A stretch of 64,000 nucleotides of DNA from Frigoribacterium sp. CFBP 13712. Lineage in GTDB: Bacteria > Actinomycetota > Actinomycetes > Actinomycetales > Microbacteriaceae. The notes beneath the pieces are model-generated. The model searched no databases, was not told the DNA's origin, and saw nothing but the letters and a program-made list of their open reading frames with translations. Made by a program: the position numbers and the translations under genes. Below, piece after piece: positions 1-8,944 of this stretch. Each line of letters opens with the position of its first letter. Positions within the stretch are counted from its first letter, which is position 1. The stretch covers positions 172,519 to 236,518 of the forward strand of contig NZ_JACYVH010000002.1 in assembly GCF_014842255.1 (NCBI RefSeq), read 5' to 3'.

Positions 1-2
1 CG

Positions 3-554
3 GGCACGGGCAAGTCGGCCCTCGCGCTCTGCGCCGGGCTCGAAGCCGTGCTCGAGAAGCAGCAGCACCGCAAGATCATGGTGTTCCGGCCGCTGTACGC
101 GGTCGGCGGCCAGGACCTCGGCTACCTGCCGGGCGATGCCGGCGAGAAGATGAACCCCTGGGGGCAGGCGGTCTTCGACACCTTGGGCGCCCTCGTCTCG
201 CAGAACGTGCTCGACGAGGTCGTCGAGCGGGGGCTGCTCGAGGTGCTGCCCCTGACCCACATCCGCGGGCGCTCGCTGCACGACGCGTTCGTCATCGTCG
301 ACGAGGCTCAGTCGCTGGAGCGGAACGTGCTGCTCACCGTGCTGTCGCGCATCGGCCAGAACTCGCGCGTCGTCCTCACCCACGACGTCGCGCAGCGCGA
401 CAACCTCCGCGTGGGGCGGCACGACGGCGTGGCCTCGGTCATCGAGACGCTCAAGGGGCACCCGCTGTTCGGCCACGTCACACTGATGCGGTCGGAGCGG
501 TCGGCCATCGCCGCGCTGGTCACCCGGATGCTCGAGTCCACCGACCTGGCCTAG
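3..554 (+). CDS. PhoH family ATPase, C-terminal part (5' truncated by window edge)
   Basis: The reading frame is open from the first bases and begins inside the Walker A motif (GTGKS, visible residues 1-5), so the N-terminus, probably a PIN nuclease domain if this is a PhoH2-type protein, lies outside. The 183 visible residues include a Walker B-like VDEAQ near residues 99-103 and a conserved TGD-like region replaced by LTHDVAQ further on. PhoH proteins are phosphate-starvation-inducible P-loop NTPases; PhoH2 forms couple a helicase-like ATPase to an RNase. Its position next to fumC, xseBA, ispH and ychF resembles phoH2 in mycobacteria. Family call is firm; PhoH versus PhoH2 cannot be decided from this part. 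Confidence 0.88.
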   Translation, partial: GTGKSALALCAGLEAVLEKQQHRKIMVFRPLYAVGGQDLGYLPGDAGEKMNPWGQAVFDTLGALVSQNVLDEVVERGLLEVLPLTHIRGRSLHDAFVIVDEAQSLERNVLLTVLSRIGQNSRVVLTHDVAQRDNLRVGRHDGVASVIETLKGHPLFGHVTLMRSERSAIAALVTRMLESTDLA

Positions 555-644
555 GCCCCGCCGCCTCCGGCCCCGCCGCCTCCGGCCCCGCCGCCTCCGG
601 CCCCGCCGCCTCCGGCACTGCCGCCTCCGTCCCTGCCGCCTCCG
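555..644. repeat. 15-bp minisatellite, six copies
   Basis: Six head-to-tail copies of a 15-bp unit, consensus GCCCCGCCGCCTCCG. The first four copies are identical and the last two carry substitutions. It starts directly after the phoH stop codon. The G/C skew (almost no A or T) suggests slippage-generated DNA rather than a coding or CRISPR repeat. Confidence 0.9.
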
Positions 645-656
645 GCACTGCTGCGC

Positions 657-733
657 GGTCGGCAACTCAGGTTCAGCCGCACGATCGTGTCTGATCGGCA
701 TGGGAACGGGCGGGTGCGCCTGAGTTGCCGACC
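657..733. repeat. Perfect 15-bp inverted repeat, 47-nt loop
   Basis: GGTCGGCAACTCAGG at 657-671 is the exact reverse complement of 719-733. The loop is 47 nt. Together with the minisatellite it fills the 330-nt gap between phoH and the next gene. It may be a terminator for phoH, a protein-binding site or a small repeat element. No U-tract follows, and I see no gene in this gap. Confidence 0.75.
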
Positions 734-884
734 GGGTGCGGGCGCGACAGCGCGGCGCGGGGCGGCGCGGGGTCGACCCGAGGCGCTGCGCGTGATCCCA
801 CCCCATATGCTCGTCGGCCCGATCCGTCCCCAGGGGCCTCTCCTTGGCCAGGTGCCGGGCCCGGCCATCGAGCAGTCTGCCGGC

Positions 885-1913
885 ATGGAGCAACTCGCAG
901 CACTCGTCACCGACCTGGGTGGTGTCGCGCACAAACGGCAGCTCGTGGCGCACGGCGCCACCGATCGTCTGCTCACGGCCAGTGTCCGGTTCGGGTCGCT
1001 GCATCGGGCCCGGCGCGGCTGGTACACGGTCTTCCCTCCCGGCGACCCCCGGCACGAGGCGGTGCGCATCGGCGGCCGCCTCACGGGCGCCTCTCTCCTG
1101 GCCCTGCACGGTGCGTGGTTGTGGACGACGCCGCCCGTCACGGTGGCCGTCTCGGCGAATGCCTCTCGGCTCCGAGCGCGTCACGGGGCGACGGTCCTCT
1201 GGCGTCCGCGCGTGCTCCCGTCCGGCCCTGTTCGCGATCGGCCGACGCCACCGTGGGCGGTGCCCCTCGAGGAGGCGCTGGTCACGGCCGTCCTCGGCCT
1301 CCCGCTCGACGAGGCGGTCGCCCTGCTCGACTGGGCGCTCGCCAGCGGGCGGTTCACGCGGGTCGAGTTGGCGGAGGCGTTCGCTCATCTGCCGGAGAAT
1401 CGCGCCTCGATCGTCGACTGGGCGGATCGGCGGAGCGAGAGCTTCATCGAGAGCCTGATCAGAGCCACCTTCGTCTCACTCGGGCATGACGTCCGCGTGC
1501 AGGTCCCCGTGGGTCCGCGCGACGCCCGACGCATCGACATCGTCGTCGACGAGGTGGTGGCTCTCGAACTCGACGGCCGGGCCTTCCACGCCGACACGTT
1601 CGACGCCGACCGGCACAAGGACATCACCGTGACGATCGCGGGGAGGGTCGCGCTCCGCTGCGGGTACGGCATGGTCCGAGACGAGCGGGGCCTGCTCGTC
1701 GAGGCGGTCCACGCGATCATCCGACGTTCGCGTGCCGTGAGCACGGCGTCGAGGCGATGCCGCGACTCGCACCATCAGGCCTGCCTCGGTGCCGAGCCCT
1801 GGCGTGTCGGCGCGTCGAGGGCTCCTCGACCTCACCGGCCACGGTCGGCCTCAACCGCTGGTGTCGTGCGGGCAGACTCCCCACCCCGGTCGTCTCGGGC
1901 GACTCGGTCGTGA
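885..1913 (+). CDS. AbiEi-like / DUF559 (Vsr-type fold) protein
   Basis: Predicted 342 aa from ATG 885, chosen because the conserved N-terminal winged-helix-like region (MEQLAALVTDLGGVAHKRQL) starts there. That region resembles AbiEi-type antitoxin N-termini. The C-terminal half has a restriction-endonuclease-like core with a PD-(D/E)xK pattern: an IDIVVD strand followed by ELDG at 228-231. Such AbiEi plus DUF559 architectures are common as solitary genes in actinobacteria and their role is unknown. The last ~60 residues are Arg/Ser-rich, low in complexity and look like read-through past an ancestral stop. The TGA overlaps the next start (TGATG), which could couple translation. No partner toxin is adjacent. 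Confidence 0.7.
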   Translation: MEQLAALVTDLGGVAHKRQLVAHGATDRLLTASVRFGSLHRARRGWYTVFPPGDPRHEAVRIGGRLTGASLLALHGAWLWTTPPVTVAVSANASRLRARHGATVLWRPRVLPSGPVRDRPTPPWAVPLEEALVTAVLGLPLDEAVALLDWALASGRFTRVELAEAFAHLPENRASIVDWADRRSESFIESLIRATFVSLGHDVRVQVPVGPRDARRIDIVVDEVVALELDGRAFHADTFDADRHKDITVTIAGRVALRCGYGMVRDERGLLVEAVHAIIRRSRAVSTASRRCRDSHHQACLGAEPWRVGASRAPRPHRPRSASTAGVVRADSPPRSSRATRS

Positions 1914-2491
1914 TGTCGATCCTCGAGACGACGCCGACGCCGACGCCGACGCCGATGCCGCCCGCCGATCGCGTGCTCGAACTCGGGGCCGTCGTGCTGC
2001 TCGGCGGACTCGCGGTCACGGTGGCCCCCGACGTCGGTGCGCAGATCTCTTTCCTGGCGGTGGCGGCGGTGACCCCCGCCCTGGTGCGTCACGATCTGGC
2101 CGTCCGGCGTCTACCGAATCCTCTGGTGGGGTTGCTCGCAACCGCCTTCGTCGTCGGCAGCACCCTGCGAGGGGTCGACTCCGGTCTGCTCTCGGCGTCG
2201 ATCCCCTTCGGCTGGGCCGCACTCTGGTTCGCCGTCGCGTTCGCGCTCGCCGTGGGTGGCGCGTTCGGCATGGGCGACGTCAAGCTCGGTGCGGCGCTCG
2301 TCGGCATCGTCGCTCCGTGGGGAGGCATCGCCGTGGGGGCGCTCGTCGCCGGCGCAGGAGTAATCGGCCTGATCGTCGTCGCCGCGACCGCGCTGCGTGC
2401 CAGGGGGAGCCGGAGCCGTGGAGTCCCGTTCGGTCCGTGCCTGCTGGCTTCGTTCTGGGCTCTGTCGGTGTTCGGCGGTCCGCTGCTGTGA
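1913..2491 (+). CDS. Prepilin peptidase, A24 family (TadV/CpaA-like)
   Basis: About 192 aa and strongly hydrophobic. It is a bi-aspartate membrane protease that cleaves type IV or Tad prepilin leaders. The two expected catalytic aspartates are visible: D61 in a RHD-x6-RLPN context, and D122 in GMGDVKLG, the hallmark GxGD motif. The N-terminal methylase domain of PilD is absent, as is usual for TadV/CpaA forms. Start is ATG 1913; GTG 1910 immediately before is an alternative. No tad or pilin genes lie in the window, so its substrate genes must be elsewhere. Confidence 0.85.
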   Translation: MSILETTPTPTPTPMPPADRVLELGAVVLLGGLAVTVAPDVGAQISFLAVAAVTPALVRHDLAVRRLPNPLVGLLATAFVVGSTLRGVDSGLLSASIPFGWAALWFAVAFALAVGGAFGMGDVKLGAALVGIVAPWGGIAVGALVAGAGVIGLIVVAATALRARGSRSRGVPFGPCLLASFWALSVFGGPLL

Positions 2492-2575
2492 ACGGCTGCA
2501 CGACAGGAACCCGACCGCGACGGACGGGAGGCCGCGACGCGGAGGCGGGGCCAGGCCCGTGGCCGGACCAGCCGG

Positions 2576-2612
2576 GGAGGCGCGGCGCCGGTCAGACCGG
2601 CACCGCGCCTCC
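2576..2612. terminator. Bidirectional terminator-like hairpin of the dispersed repeat family
   Basis: Arms 2576-2592 and 2596-2612 pair over 17 bp with one mismatch and a 3-nt loop. It lies between the convergent prepilin peptidase gene and fumC. The right arm, ACCGGCACCGCGCCTCC, also occurs in the hairpin at 30943-30985. Confidence 0.75.
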
Positions 2613-2628
2613 TGCAGGGGCGATCGGA

Positions 2629-4023
2629 TCAGCCCGGGTGGGTCATGCTCAAGACGTCGAGAGCCTTGTCGAGCTGGTCTTCGGTGACCTCGCCGCGCTC
2701 GACGAAACCGAGGTCGACGACGGCCTCGCGCACCGTCATCTTCTGGGCGACGGCGTGCTTGGCGACCTTGGCCGCAGCCTCGTAGCCGATGACGCGGTTG
2801 AGCGGCGTGACGATCGAGGGCGACGATTCGGCGAGGGCCCGCGCGTGCTCGACGTTGGCCTCGAGCCCGTCGATCGTCTTGTCGGCGAGAGCTCGACCGG
2901 CGTTCGAGAGCAGACGGATGGACTCGAGCAGCGCTGTACCCATGACCGGGATGGCGACGTTGAGTTCGAACGCACCCGACGCACCCGCCCAGGCGATGGT
3001 GGCGTCGTTGCCGATCACTCGGGCGGAGACCATGAGCACGGCCTCGGGGATGACGGGGTTCACCTTGCCCGGCATGATCGACGACCCGGGCTGCAGGTCG
3101 GGGATGTGCAGCTCGCCCAGCCCGGCGTTGGGGCCGGAGCCCATCCAGCGGATGTCGTTGTTGATCTTCGTCAGGCTGACGGCGAGCACCCGCAGGGCTC
3201 CCGAGGCCTCGACGAGGGCGTCGCGCGCACCCTGGGCCTCGAAGTGGTCGAGCGCCTCGGTGACGGGGAGCCCGCTGTCTGCCGCGAGGGCCGCGATCAC
3301 GCGCTGGGGGAACCCGATCGGCGTGTTGATGCCCGTGCCCGTGGCGGTGCCGCCGAGGGGGACCTCCGCCACGCGGGGCAGCGTGGCCTCGACCCGCTCG
3401 ATCGCGAGGCGGATCTGTCGTGCGTACCCGCCGAACTCCTGCCCGAGGGTGACGGGCGTGGCGTCCATCAGGTGGGTGCGCCCCGCCTTGACCACGTCGG
3501 ACCAGGCGGAGGCCTTGCGCTCGAGCGCCTCGGCGAGGTGGGTCAGCGCCGGGACGAGGTCGTGCAGCAGCGCACCGGTGACGGCCACGTGCACAGAAGT
3601 CGGGAACACGTCGTTCGACGACTGCGATGCGTTCACGTGGTCGTTGGGGTGGACCGCGGTGCCGTCGACCGTGCCGGCGAGCGTCGCGAGCACCTCGTTC
3701 ATGTTCATGTTCGACGATGTCCCGCTGCCGGTCTGGTAGACGTCGACGGGGAACTGGTCGTGGTGCCGACCGCCGATGACCTCGTCGGCGGCGGAGACGA
3801 TCGCCGCGGAGACGGCGGGGGCGACGATGCCCATCTCGCCGTTGACCAGCGCGGCGGCCCTCTTGATGCGGGCGAGAGCGACGATCTGCGCCGGCTCGAG
3901 ACCGGTGCCCGAGATCGGGAAGTTCTCGACCGCACGCTGGGTCTGAGCCCGGTAGAGGGCCGATGCGGGCACCCGCACCTCGCCCATCGTGTCGTGCTCG
4001 ATGCGGTACTCGGATGTGGTCAC
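2629..4023 (-). CDS. fumC: Class II fumarate hydratase
   Basis: 464 aa, normal for FumC. It interconverts fumarate and L-malate in the TCA cycle without an iron-sulfur cluster. Visible are the substrate-binding [14 protein letters not shown] region near residue 100 and the fumarase/aspartase signature [11 protein letters not shown] near residue 315-325. Start is GTG 4023, with an AAGGGA purine tract about 11 nt upstream. It is the last gene of a minus-strand run (xseA, xseB, DUF4245, carbonic anhydrase, fumC). A 20-bp palindrome separates it from the carbonic anhydrase gene. Confidence 0.97.
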   Translation of the reverse strand: MTTSEYRIEHDTMGEVRVPASALYRAQTQRAVENFPISGTGLEPAQIVALARIKRAAALVNGEMGIVAPAVSAAIVSAADEVIGGRHHDQFPVDVYQTGSGTSSNMNMNEVLATLAGTVDGTAVHPNDHVNASQSSNDVFPTSVHVAVTGALLHDLVPALTHLAEALERKASAWSDVVKAGRTHLMDATPVTLGQEFGGYARQIRLAIERVEATLPRVAEVPLGGTATGTGINTPIGFPQRVIAALAADSGLPVTEALDHFEAQGARDALVEASGALRVLAVSLTKINNDIRWMGSGPNAGLGELHIPDLQPGSSIMPGKVNPVIPEAVLMVSARVIGNDATIAWAGASGAFELNVAIPVMGTALLESIRLLSNAGRALADKTIDGLEANVEHARALAESSPSIVTPLNRVIGYEAAAKVAKHAVAQKMTVREAVVDLGFVERGEVTEDQLDKALDVLSMTHPG

Positions 4024-4065
4024 GTCGTCGTGGTCCCTTCTTCGGCCCTCAGGGGGCGCTGGCGA

Positions 4066-4085
4066 CCCGGGGCGGCCGCCCCGGG
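4066..4085. repeat. 20-bp perfect palindrome between carbonic anhydrase and fumC
   Basis: CCCGGGGCGGCCGCCCCGGG reads identically on both strands. It has no loop, so it would fold only partly as RNA. It may reduce read-through from the carbonic anhydrase gene into fumC, or be a binding site. Confidence 0.6.
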
Positions 4086-4092
4086 ATGGTTC

Positions 4093-4743
4093 TCAGAGAC
4101 GGCCCACGACGACCGACGGGTCGACGCGGCCGTTGGCGAGTGCGTAGTTGGCCCCGACGACGGCGAGTCGGCCCTCGGCGATGGCGGTGGCGATGAGGGC
4201 GGACGAGCCGACGAGCGACTGGACGGACGCCTCGATGTGCAGCTTGCCCACGCTGCGGGGATCGAGGGCGGCCCCGGGTTCGAGATCGATCGTGGCCCGC
4301 CGGACGGAGGGGACGATCATGTCGATGAGCCCGCCGAGGAACCTCGACCCGGGAGGCGCCTCCGACGTCAGCGAGTCGATGGCAGTGGCCACGGCGCCGC
4401 AGCTGTCGTGCCCGAGGACGACGATCAGGGGGACGTTCAGCACGGAGACGGCGTACTCGAGCGACGCGATGACGGTGTCGCCGACGACCTGACCCGCGTT
4501 GCGGACGACGAACAGGTCGCCGAGACCGACGTCGAAGATGATCTCGGCGGCCAGTCGCGAGTCGGCGCAGCCGAAGAGGGCGGCGACGGGCTTCTGGCCA
4601 CCGGCCAGGCTCGACCTGTGGTCGCTGTCCTGGTGCGGGTGGTCGGGGGTCCCGGCCACGAAGCGCTCGTTGCCGTCGGTCATGCGACGCCACGAGTCGC
4701 CGGGGGTCTGCGGGGGAGTCTGGGTGATGGGCTGCGATGTCAT
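4093..4743 (-). CDS. Beta-class carbonic anhydrase
   Basis: 216 aa from ATG 4743. It hydrates CO2 to bicarbonate using zinc. The zinc and dyad residues are all present: C59 and D61-x-R63 in CADSR, and H112-x-x-C115 in HDSCGAV. No signal peptide, so cytoplasmic; it would supply bicarbonate for carboxylations. The long frame that continues upstream of 4743 overlaps DUF4245 and lacks beta-CA features, so the internal ATG is preferred. It starts 2 nt after the DUF4245 stop, suggesting co-transcription. Confidence 0.93.
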   Translation of the reverse strand: MTSQPITQTPPQTPGDSWRRMTDGNERFVAGTPDHPHQDSDHRSSLAGGQKPVAALFGCADSRLAAEIIFDVGLGDLFVVRNAGQVVGDTVIASLEYAVSVLNVPLIVVLGHDSCGAVATAIDSLTSEAPPGSRFLGGLIDMIVPSVRRATIDLEPGAALDPRSVGKLHIEASVQSLVGSSALIATAIAEGRLAVVGANYALANGRVDPSVVVGRL

Positions 4744-4745
4744 GT

Positions 4746-5429
4746 TCAGTCGTCCGTCTCGTCGGCGGTGTCGGCGATGTCGGCGGCCAGCGCCGTCGCC
4801 AGGGCCTCGAAGTCGGCGTCGTCGGCCGTTCCGTGCAGCACGTACGAGCTGCGGCCGACGGTCGTCGTCAACGAATAAGCGTAGTTGCCGGCGTCGTCGT
4901 CGTCGCGTCGGTCGTAGACCGTCCAGTCGACCCCGTCGATCTCGCGGGCGGAGGTCGCGGCGCGATTGTCGACGGCTGCTGCGAGCCAGGTGTCGTTGGC
5001 GTCGATGCCCTGCTCGAGAGCGATGAACTGCTCGCCCGGGGTGATGAAGCCGATGTACCAGACATCGACGTCGTCGGGTGTGGAGGTGTCGATGTCGGCG
5101 CGGTTCGAACTCCAGGAGTCGGGCAGGACGGGGGCGGCGAGCGGCACGTCGACACTGGCCTGAGCCTGGGAGGCCACGGTGGCGTAGTCGATGTCCTGTC
5201 GGTTGACGGTCCCGTCGGGGCGCACGACGACCAGGATGAGGAACAGGACGATGCCGAGCGACGCGACGATCGACAGCGTCAGATTGATCGCCGTCTGGTT
5301 CGCGTAGTGCTTGCGGGTGTTCTCGGCCTTGCGCGCGGCCGTCTCGGCCGGTGTCTCGGGTCGGCCCAGCTCGGCGACGATCCGCGGGCCCTGATCGCGT
5401 CGACCGCGGCCACGTCTCGGGGTGCTCAC
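4746..5429 (-). CDS. DUF4245 membrane-anchored protein
   Basis: 227 aa from GTG 5429. A basic N-terminus ([12 protein letters not shown]) is followed by one transmembrane segment ([20 protein letters not shown]) and an extracytoplasmic domain rich in acidic residues. It matches the DUF4245 family, which sits beside xseB or fumC/glpX in many actinobacteria; function unknown. The start overlaps the xseB stop by 4 nt (GTGA), indicating translational coupling. Upstream in-frame starts up to 5486 lie inside xseB and are rejected. Confidence 0.85.
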   Translation of the reverse strand: MSTPRRGRGRRDQGPRIVAELGRPETPAETAARKAENTRKHYANQTAINLTLSIVASLGIVLFLILVVVRPDGTVNRQDIDYATVASQAQASVDVPLAAPVLPDSWSSNRADIDTSTPDDVDVWYIGFITPGEQFIALEQGIDANDTWLAAAVDNRAATSAREIDGVDWTVYDRRDDDDAGNYAYSLTTTVGRSSYVLHGTADDADFEALATALAADIADTADETDD

Positions 5430-5716
5430 GACGCGGGTGCCTGTCGTCTGGCGGCCTCGAGGCGCTCGCGAGCACCCATCAGCCATTCTTCGCAGCGGCG
5501 GGCCAGCGCCTCGCCGCGCTCCCAGAGGGCGAGGGAGCGCTCGAGCGTGGACGCACCCTGCTCGAGCTCGGACACGACCGAGACGAGCTCGTCGCGCGCC
5601 TGCTCGTAGCTCAGGGAGGCGATGTCGGCCGGGAGAGCGACCGCGGTGCCGTCGGCCGACGAGACGTCGGGCGACGAGCTGTTCGCGTTCGAGGCGTCGG
5701 AGGGGGCGTTGTCCAC
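5426..5716 (-). CDS. xseB: Exodeoxyribonuclease VII small subunit
   Basis: 96 aa. It forms the helical small subunit that binds several copies to XseA to make exonuclease VII, a single-strand-specific nuclease. The family core ([19 protein letters not shown], then [19 protein letters not shown]) spans residues 36-75. A Ser/Asp-rich N-terminal extension precedes it. It lies 10 nt downstream of xseA and overlaps DUF4245 by 4 nt. Confidence 0.95.
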   Translation of the reverse strand: MDNAPSDASNANSSSPDVSSADGTAVALPADIASLSYEQARDELVSVVSELEQGASTLERSLALWERGEALARRCEEWLMGARERLEAARRQAPAS

Positions 5717-5726
5717 GATGTCGATC

Positions 5727-7040
5727 CTAACGAGGGGTTTGCGAGGCGGGGTGAGAGCGACCGGCGCCCGATGCGCGTGACTGCTCCGTGCCTCCTGGGG
5801 AGGGATGATCGTCGATCGGTCCGCTCGACTCGCCGGTCGAGACCGCCGTCAGACCGCCGCCGGAGAGCGTGAGCAGCAGCTCGGTGTCGCGAGGCGCATC
5901 GGAGGGGTCGTGCAGGACGGCCCCGCCCGGCACCTGCACGATCGCGTACCCGCGGCGGAGCGTGCCCTGCGGGGACAGCGCCCGGAGACCCGCGGTCAGC
6001 TCGGCGACCCGGGTCTCGCCCCGCTCGACGCCCCGGACGACGAGCTCCCGGCCCCGAGCGACGGCCCGGACGATCTCGTCGGCTCGGACGTCGACGAGGG
6101 TCTGCGGCGACGCGAGCACCGGACGGCTGCGGATCTGCTCGAGCCGGTCGACCTCGGTGGCGACGAGCGCCGTCAGCCGCTGCCCGATGCGAGCGCGGGC
6201 CTGCTGCACCCGAGAGAGCTCTTCGGTGACGTCGGGCACGACCCGTTTGGCGGCGTCGGTGGGCGTCGAGGCGCGCAGATCGGCCACCTCGTCGAGCAGC
6301 GGACGGTCGGCCTCGTGACCGATGGCGCTGACGACGGGGGTCGTGCAGCCGGCGACCGCCCTGATGAGCGTCTCGTCGCTGAAGCCCAGGAGGTTCTGGA
6401 AGTCGCCCCCGCCTCGGGCCACGATGATGACGTCGACCTCGGGATCGGCGTCGAGCCGCTGCACGGCCGCGGTCACCTCGGAGACCATCCGGTCGCCCTG
6501 CACCGCGGCATGCACCACCCGGAACTCGACGGACGGCCACCGCAGCTGCGCGTTGCGGAGCACGTCCTTCTCGGCGTCGCTGTCTCTGCCGGTGACGAGC
6601 CCGATGCACTGGGGCAGGAACGGCAGACGTCTCTTGCGCTCGGGCGCGAACAGCCCTTCGCCCGTGAGCTTGACCCGGAGTCGCTCGAGTCGCTCGAGGA
6701 GGTCGCCGAGCCCGACGTGCCGCATGTCGAACACCTGCATGGTCAGCGAGCCGCCCTTGACCCAGTAGTTGGGCTTGACGGCGGCGACGACCCGGTCGCC
6801 CTGCTTGAGATCGGCGGGCACCCGCGACTTGACGCTCGACCAGATCGAGAACGACACCGTGGCGTCTTGTTCGAGGTCTCGGAGCTTGCCGTAGACGTTG
6901 CCCCCCGACACGTTCCACTGCGTGATCTCGCCCTCGACCCAGGCCGTGCCCAGTCGTTCGATCCAGTCGCGCAGCTTGGTCGCGAGCAGGCCGACTGGCC
7001 AGGGGGCGTCCGCCGTGGGCGGCGGGGGCACGATCGTCAT
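5727..7040 (-). CDS. xseA: Exodeoxyribonuclease VII large subunit
   Basis: 437 aa. N-terminal OB-fold ([18 protein letters not shown]) followed by the catalytic domain with [31 protein letters not shown] and [13 protein letters not shown], all typical of XseA. The C-terminal end is shorter than in E. coli and Pro/Ser-rich. ATG 7040 has AGGAG 5 nt upstream. It is divergent from ispH with a 128-nt gap. With XseB it degrades single-stranded DNA during repair. Confidence 0.96.
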   Translation of the reverse strand: MTIVPPPPTADAPWPVGLLATKLRDWIERLGTAWVEGEITQWNVSGGNVYGKLRDLEQDATVSFSIWSSVKSRVPADLKQGDRVVAAVKPNYWVKGGSLTMQVFDMRHVGLGDLLERLERLRVKLTGEGLFAPERKRRLPFLPQCIGLVTGRDSDAEKDVLRNAQLRWPSVEFRVVHAAVQGDRMVSEVTAAVQRLDADPEVDVIIVARGGGDFQNLLGFSDETLIRAVAGCTTPVVSAIGHEADRPLLDEVADLRASTPTDAAKRVVPDVTEELSRVQQARARIGQRLTALVATEVDRLEQIRSRPVLASPQTLVDVRADEIVRAVARGRELVVRGVERGETRVAELTAGLRALSPQGTLRRGYAIVQVPGGAVLHDPSDAPRDTELLLTLSGGGLTAVSTGESSGPIDDHPSPGGTEQSRASGAGRSHPASQTPR

Positions 7041-7156
7041 TCGTCTCCTGTCGTCGACCGATGTCGAGGATGCTCGGTGAGGGTGGGCAGGGTCGGCATC
7101 GGCCGCATCAACACGACTCGACCCGCCGCTCTCAGTACGCGACCAGTCGTCGCACC

Positions 7157-7171
7157 TACAATCGACTGGTG
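7157..7171 (+). promoter_or_regulatory. ispH -10 box and leaderless start
   Basis: TACAAT at 7157-7162 is followed by exactly 6 nt and then GTG 7169. Transcription would begin at or next to the start codon, so no Shine-Dalgarno is needed. This decides the ispH start against the in-frame ATG at 7061. Confidence 0.7.
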
Positions 7172-8242
7172 AGCCATATCACCAACGGCGCCCTTGCCAT
7201 CGACCTGCCGACACCGCGTGTTCCTGCGGTGCGTAACAGGCTAAGGGATACCCCTGTCACTGGACACAAGCGTGTGCTGCTCGCGGCCCCACGCGGCTAC
7301 TGCGCGGGCGTGGACCGAGCGGTGATCGCCGTCGAGAAGGCGCTGGAGCACTACGGTTCGCCCGTCTACGTGCGCAAGCAGATCGTGCACAACGTCCACG
7401 TCGTGTCGACGCTCGAGAGCCAGGGCGCGATCTTCGTCGACGAGGTCGACGAGGTCCCCGAGGGGTCGCACATCGTCTTCAGCGCGCACGGGGTCTCGCC
7501 GGCCGTCGTGCAGGGCGCGGCCGATCGCCAGCTGCAGGCCATCGACGCCACCTGCCCGCTCGTCACGAAGGTGCACCGCGAGGCCGTGCGCTTCGGCAGC
7601 CAGGGTCGGCACATCATCCTCATCGGTCACGCCGGACACGAAGAGGTCGAGGGCACGATGGGTCATGCGCTCGATCGCACCACCCTCGTGCAGAACCCGG
7701 AGGAGGTCGACGACCTCGTCATCGACGACCCCGAGAACCTCGTGTGGCTCTCGCAGACCACGCTGAGCGTCGACGAGACCATGGAGACCGTGCGCCGCCT
7801 GCGCGAGCGGTTCCCGACCATCCAGAACCCTCCGAGCGATGACATCTGCTACGCCACGCAGAACCGCCAGGTCGCGATCAAGAAGGTCGCGCCCGAGGCC
7901 GATCTCGTGATCGTGGTCGGGTCGGCCAACAGCTCGAACAGCGTCCGTCTGGTCGAGGTCGCCCTCGAGCACGGGGCCAAGGCCGCCTACCGCGTCGACT
8001 TCTCGTCCGAGATCCGCCAGGAGTGGCTCGACGGCGTCGAGACCGTCGGCGTCACCTCGGGCGCCTCGGTTCCCGAGATCCTCGTCAAGGAGGTGCTCGA
8101 CGATCTCGCCGACGCCGGCTACCTCGACGTCGCGGAGGTCGTCACGGCCGAGGAGGACCTCATGTTCTCGCTGCCGAAGGAGCTCCGTAAGGACGCGAGC
8201 GGTCAGGTCGACGCGCGCGGCCTCGGCGGTCGGACCCGATGA
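7169..8242 (+). CDS. ispH: 4-hydroxy-3-methylbut-2-enyl diphosphate reductase
   Basis: 357 aa from GTG 7169. Last enzyme of the MEP isoprenoid pathway; converts HMBPP to IPP and DMAPP with a 4Fe-4S cluster. Cluster cysteines are visible in [22 protein letters not shown] and [10 protein letters not shown]. Also present are HNVHVV and [10 protein letters not shown], which contact the substrate. The ~35-residue N-terminal extension before [12 protein letters not shown] is poorly conserved. The stop overlaps the next gene by 4 nt (ATGA). Confidence 0.96.
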   Translation: MSHITNGALAIDLPTPRVPAVRNRLRDTPVTGHKRVLLAAPRGYCAGVDRAVIAVEKALEHYGSPVYVRKQIVHNVHVVSTLESQGAIFVDEVDEVPEGSHIVFSAHGVSPAVVQGAADRQLQAIDATCPLVTKVHREAVRFGSQGRHIILIGHAGHEEVEGTMGHALDRTTLVQNPEEVDDLVIDDPENLVWLSQTTLSVDETMETVRRLRERFPTIQNPPSDDICYATQNRQVAIKKVAPEADLVIVVGSANSSNSVRLVEVALEHGAKAAYRVDFSSEIRQEWLDGVETVGVTSGASVPEILVKEVLDDLADAGYLDVAEVVTAEEDLMFSLPKELRKDASGQVDARGLGGRTR

Positions 8243-8859
8243 CCGACGATCGTCAGCAGCAGCCCGTGGCGCAGCGCGACGAGCGTCCCCGCCCGCGGTA
8301 CGGCGAGTACGCACCGGAGGGGTGGGTCAACCCAGTCGCCCCGGTCGAGACGCAGACCCCGCCCCCGGGCCAGGGCGGCGGCCCCGCGCCCACTCCGCAG
8401 GCGGGACCTCGAGACGCGACGACCCCCGGTGCGTGGGGCGCGCCTCCTCGTCCCGGTGCCGGTGATCTCTCGGGAGCCCGCCGCTTCGACCGGGTCGCCA
8501 CGTTAGTCCTGCTGGGCATCGGTCTGTACAGCGTCATCTCGAACGTGGTGATGGCCTCGACGTTCTCGTCGACGCTGCTCTCCGCCCTCAGCGGCGCGGG
8601 CTACTCGACCGACGCCTTCACCGGCCAGGAGGCCCTGCAGCGCTCCGGCGTGATCATCGCCGTGCTGACCGTGGCGGTCTTCGCGATCACCCTCATGTGG
8701 AGCATCCGTCGACTCGCCGCCCGCAAGGTGACCTTTTGGGTGCCGTTGTCGGCCGGCGTGCTGATGTCGATCGTGCAGATGGTCCTCGTGCTCGGCGTCC
8801 TGTTCGGCGACGCGGCCTTCGTCCAGTCGATCCTCGACGGTTCGGGCCCCTCGCTCTAA
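8239..8859 (+). CDS. DUF6264-type membrane protein
   Basis: 206 aa. Residues 1-75 are a Pro/Gly/Gln-rich cytoplasmic tail, followed by three hydrophobic segments ([38 protein letters not shown], and [20 protein letters not shown]). The arrangement matches small Microbacteriaceae proteins grouped as DUF6264; function unknown. It overlaps ispH by 4 nt and ends at a strong terminator, so the two form one transcript. Confidence 0.72.
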   Translation: MTDDRQQQPVAQRDERPRPRYGEYAPEGWVNPVAPVETQTPPPGQGGGPAPTPQAGPRDATTPGAWGAPPRPGAGDLSGARRFDRVATLVLLGIGLYSVISNVVMASTFSSTLLSALSGAGYSTDAFTGQEALQRSGVIIAVLTVAVFAITLMWSIRRLAARKVTFWVPLSAGVLMSIVQMVLVLGVLFGDAAFVQSILDGSGPSL

Positions 8860-8870
8860 CGCTCTGACAC

Positions 8871-8914
8871 GACGAGAACGGGCCCGCAGCGCATGCTGCG
8901 GGCCCGTTCGTCGT
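8871..8914. terminator. Strong hairpin between DUF6264 gene and fbaA
   Basis: Arms of about 20 bp (8871-8890 and 8895-8914, core ACGGGCCCGCAGC) with a GCAT loop. Convergent genes on both sides suggest bidirectional termination. Confidence 0.85.
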
Positions 8915-8944
8915 CTACGGCGAGGAGCGCCGAGGAGGCGCGGG

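Noticed and set aside
555-644. Tandem 15-bp repeat considered as a CRISPR array
   Set aside because: Units are directly adjacent with no spacers and no cas genes are nearby.
1789-4878. Plus-strand open frame of over 1000 codons
   Set aside because: It lies antisense to fumC and carbonic anhydrase, is full of Arg/Asp/Gly low-complexity text and has no domain; it is a GC-rich shadow frame.
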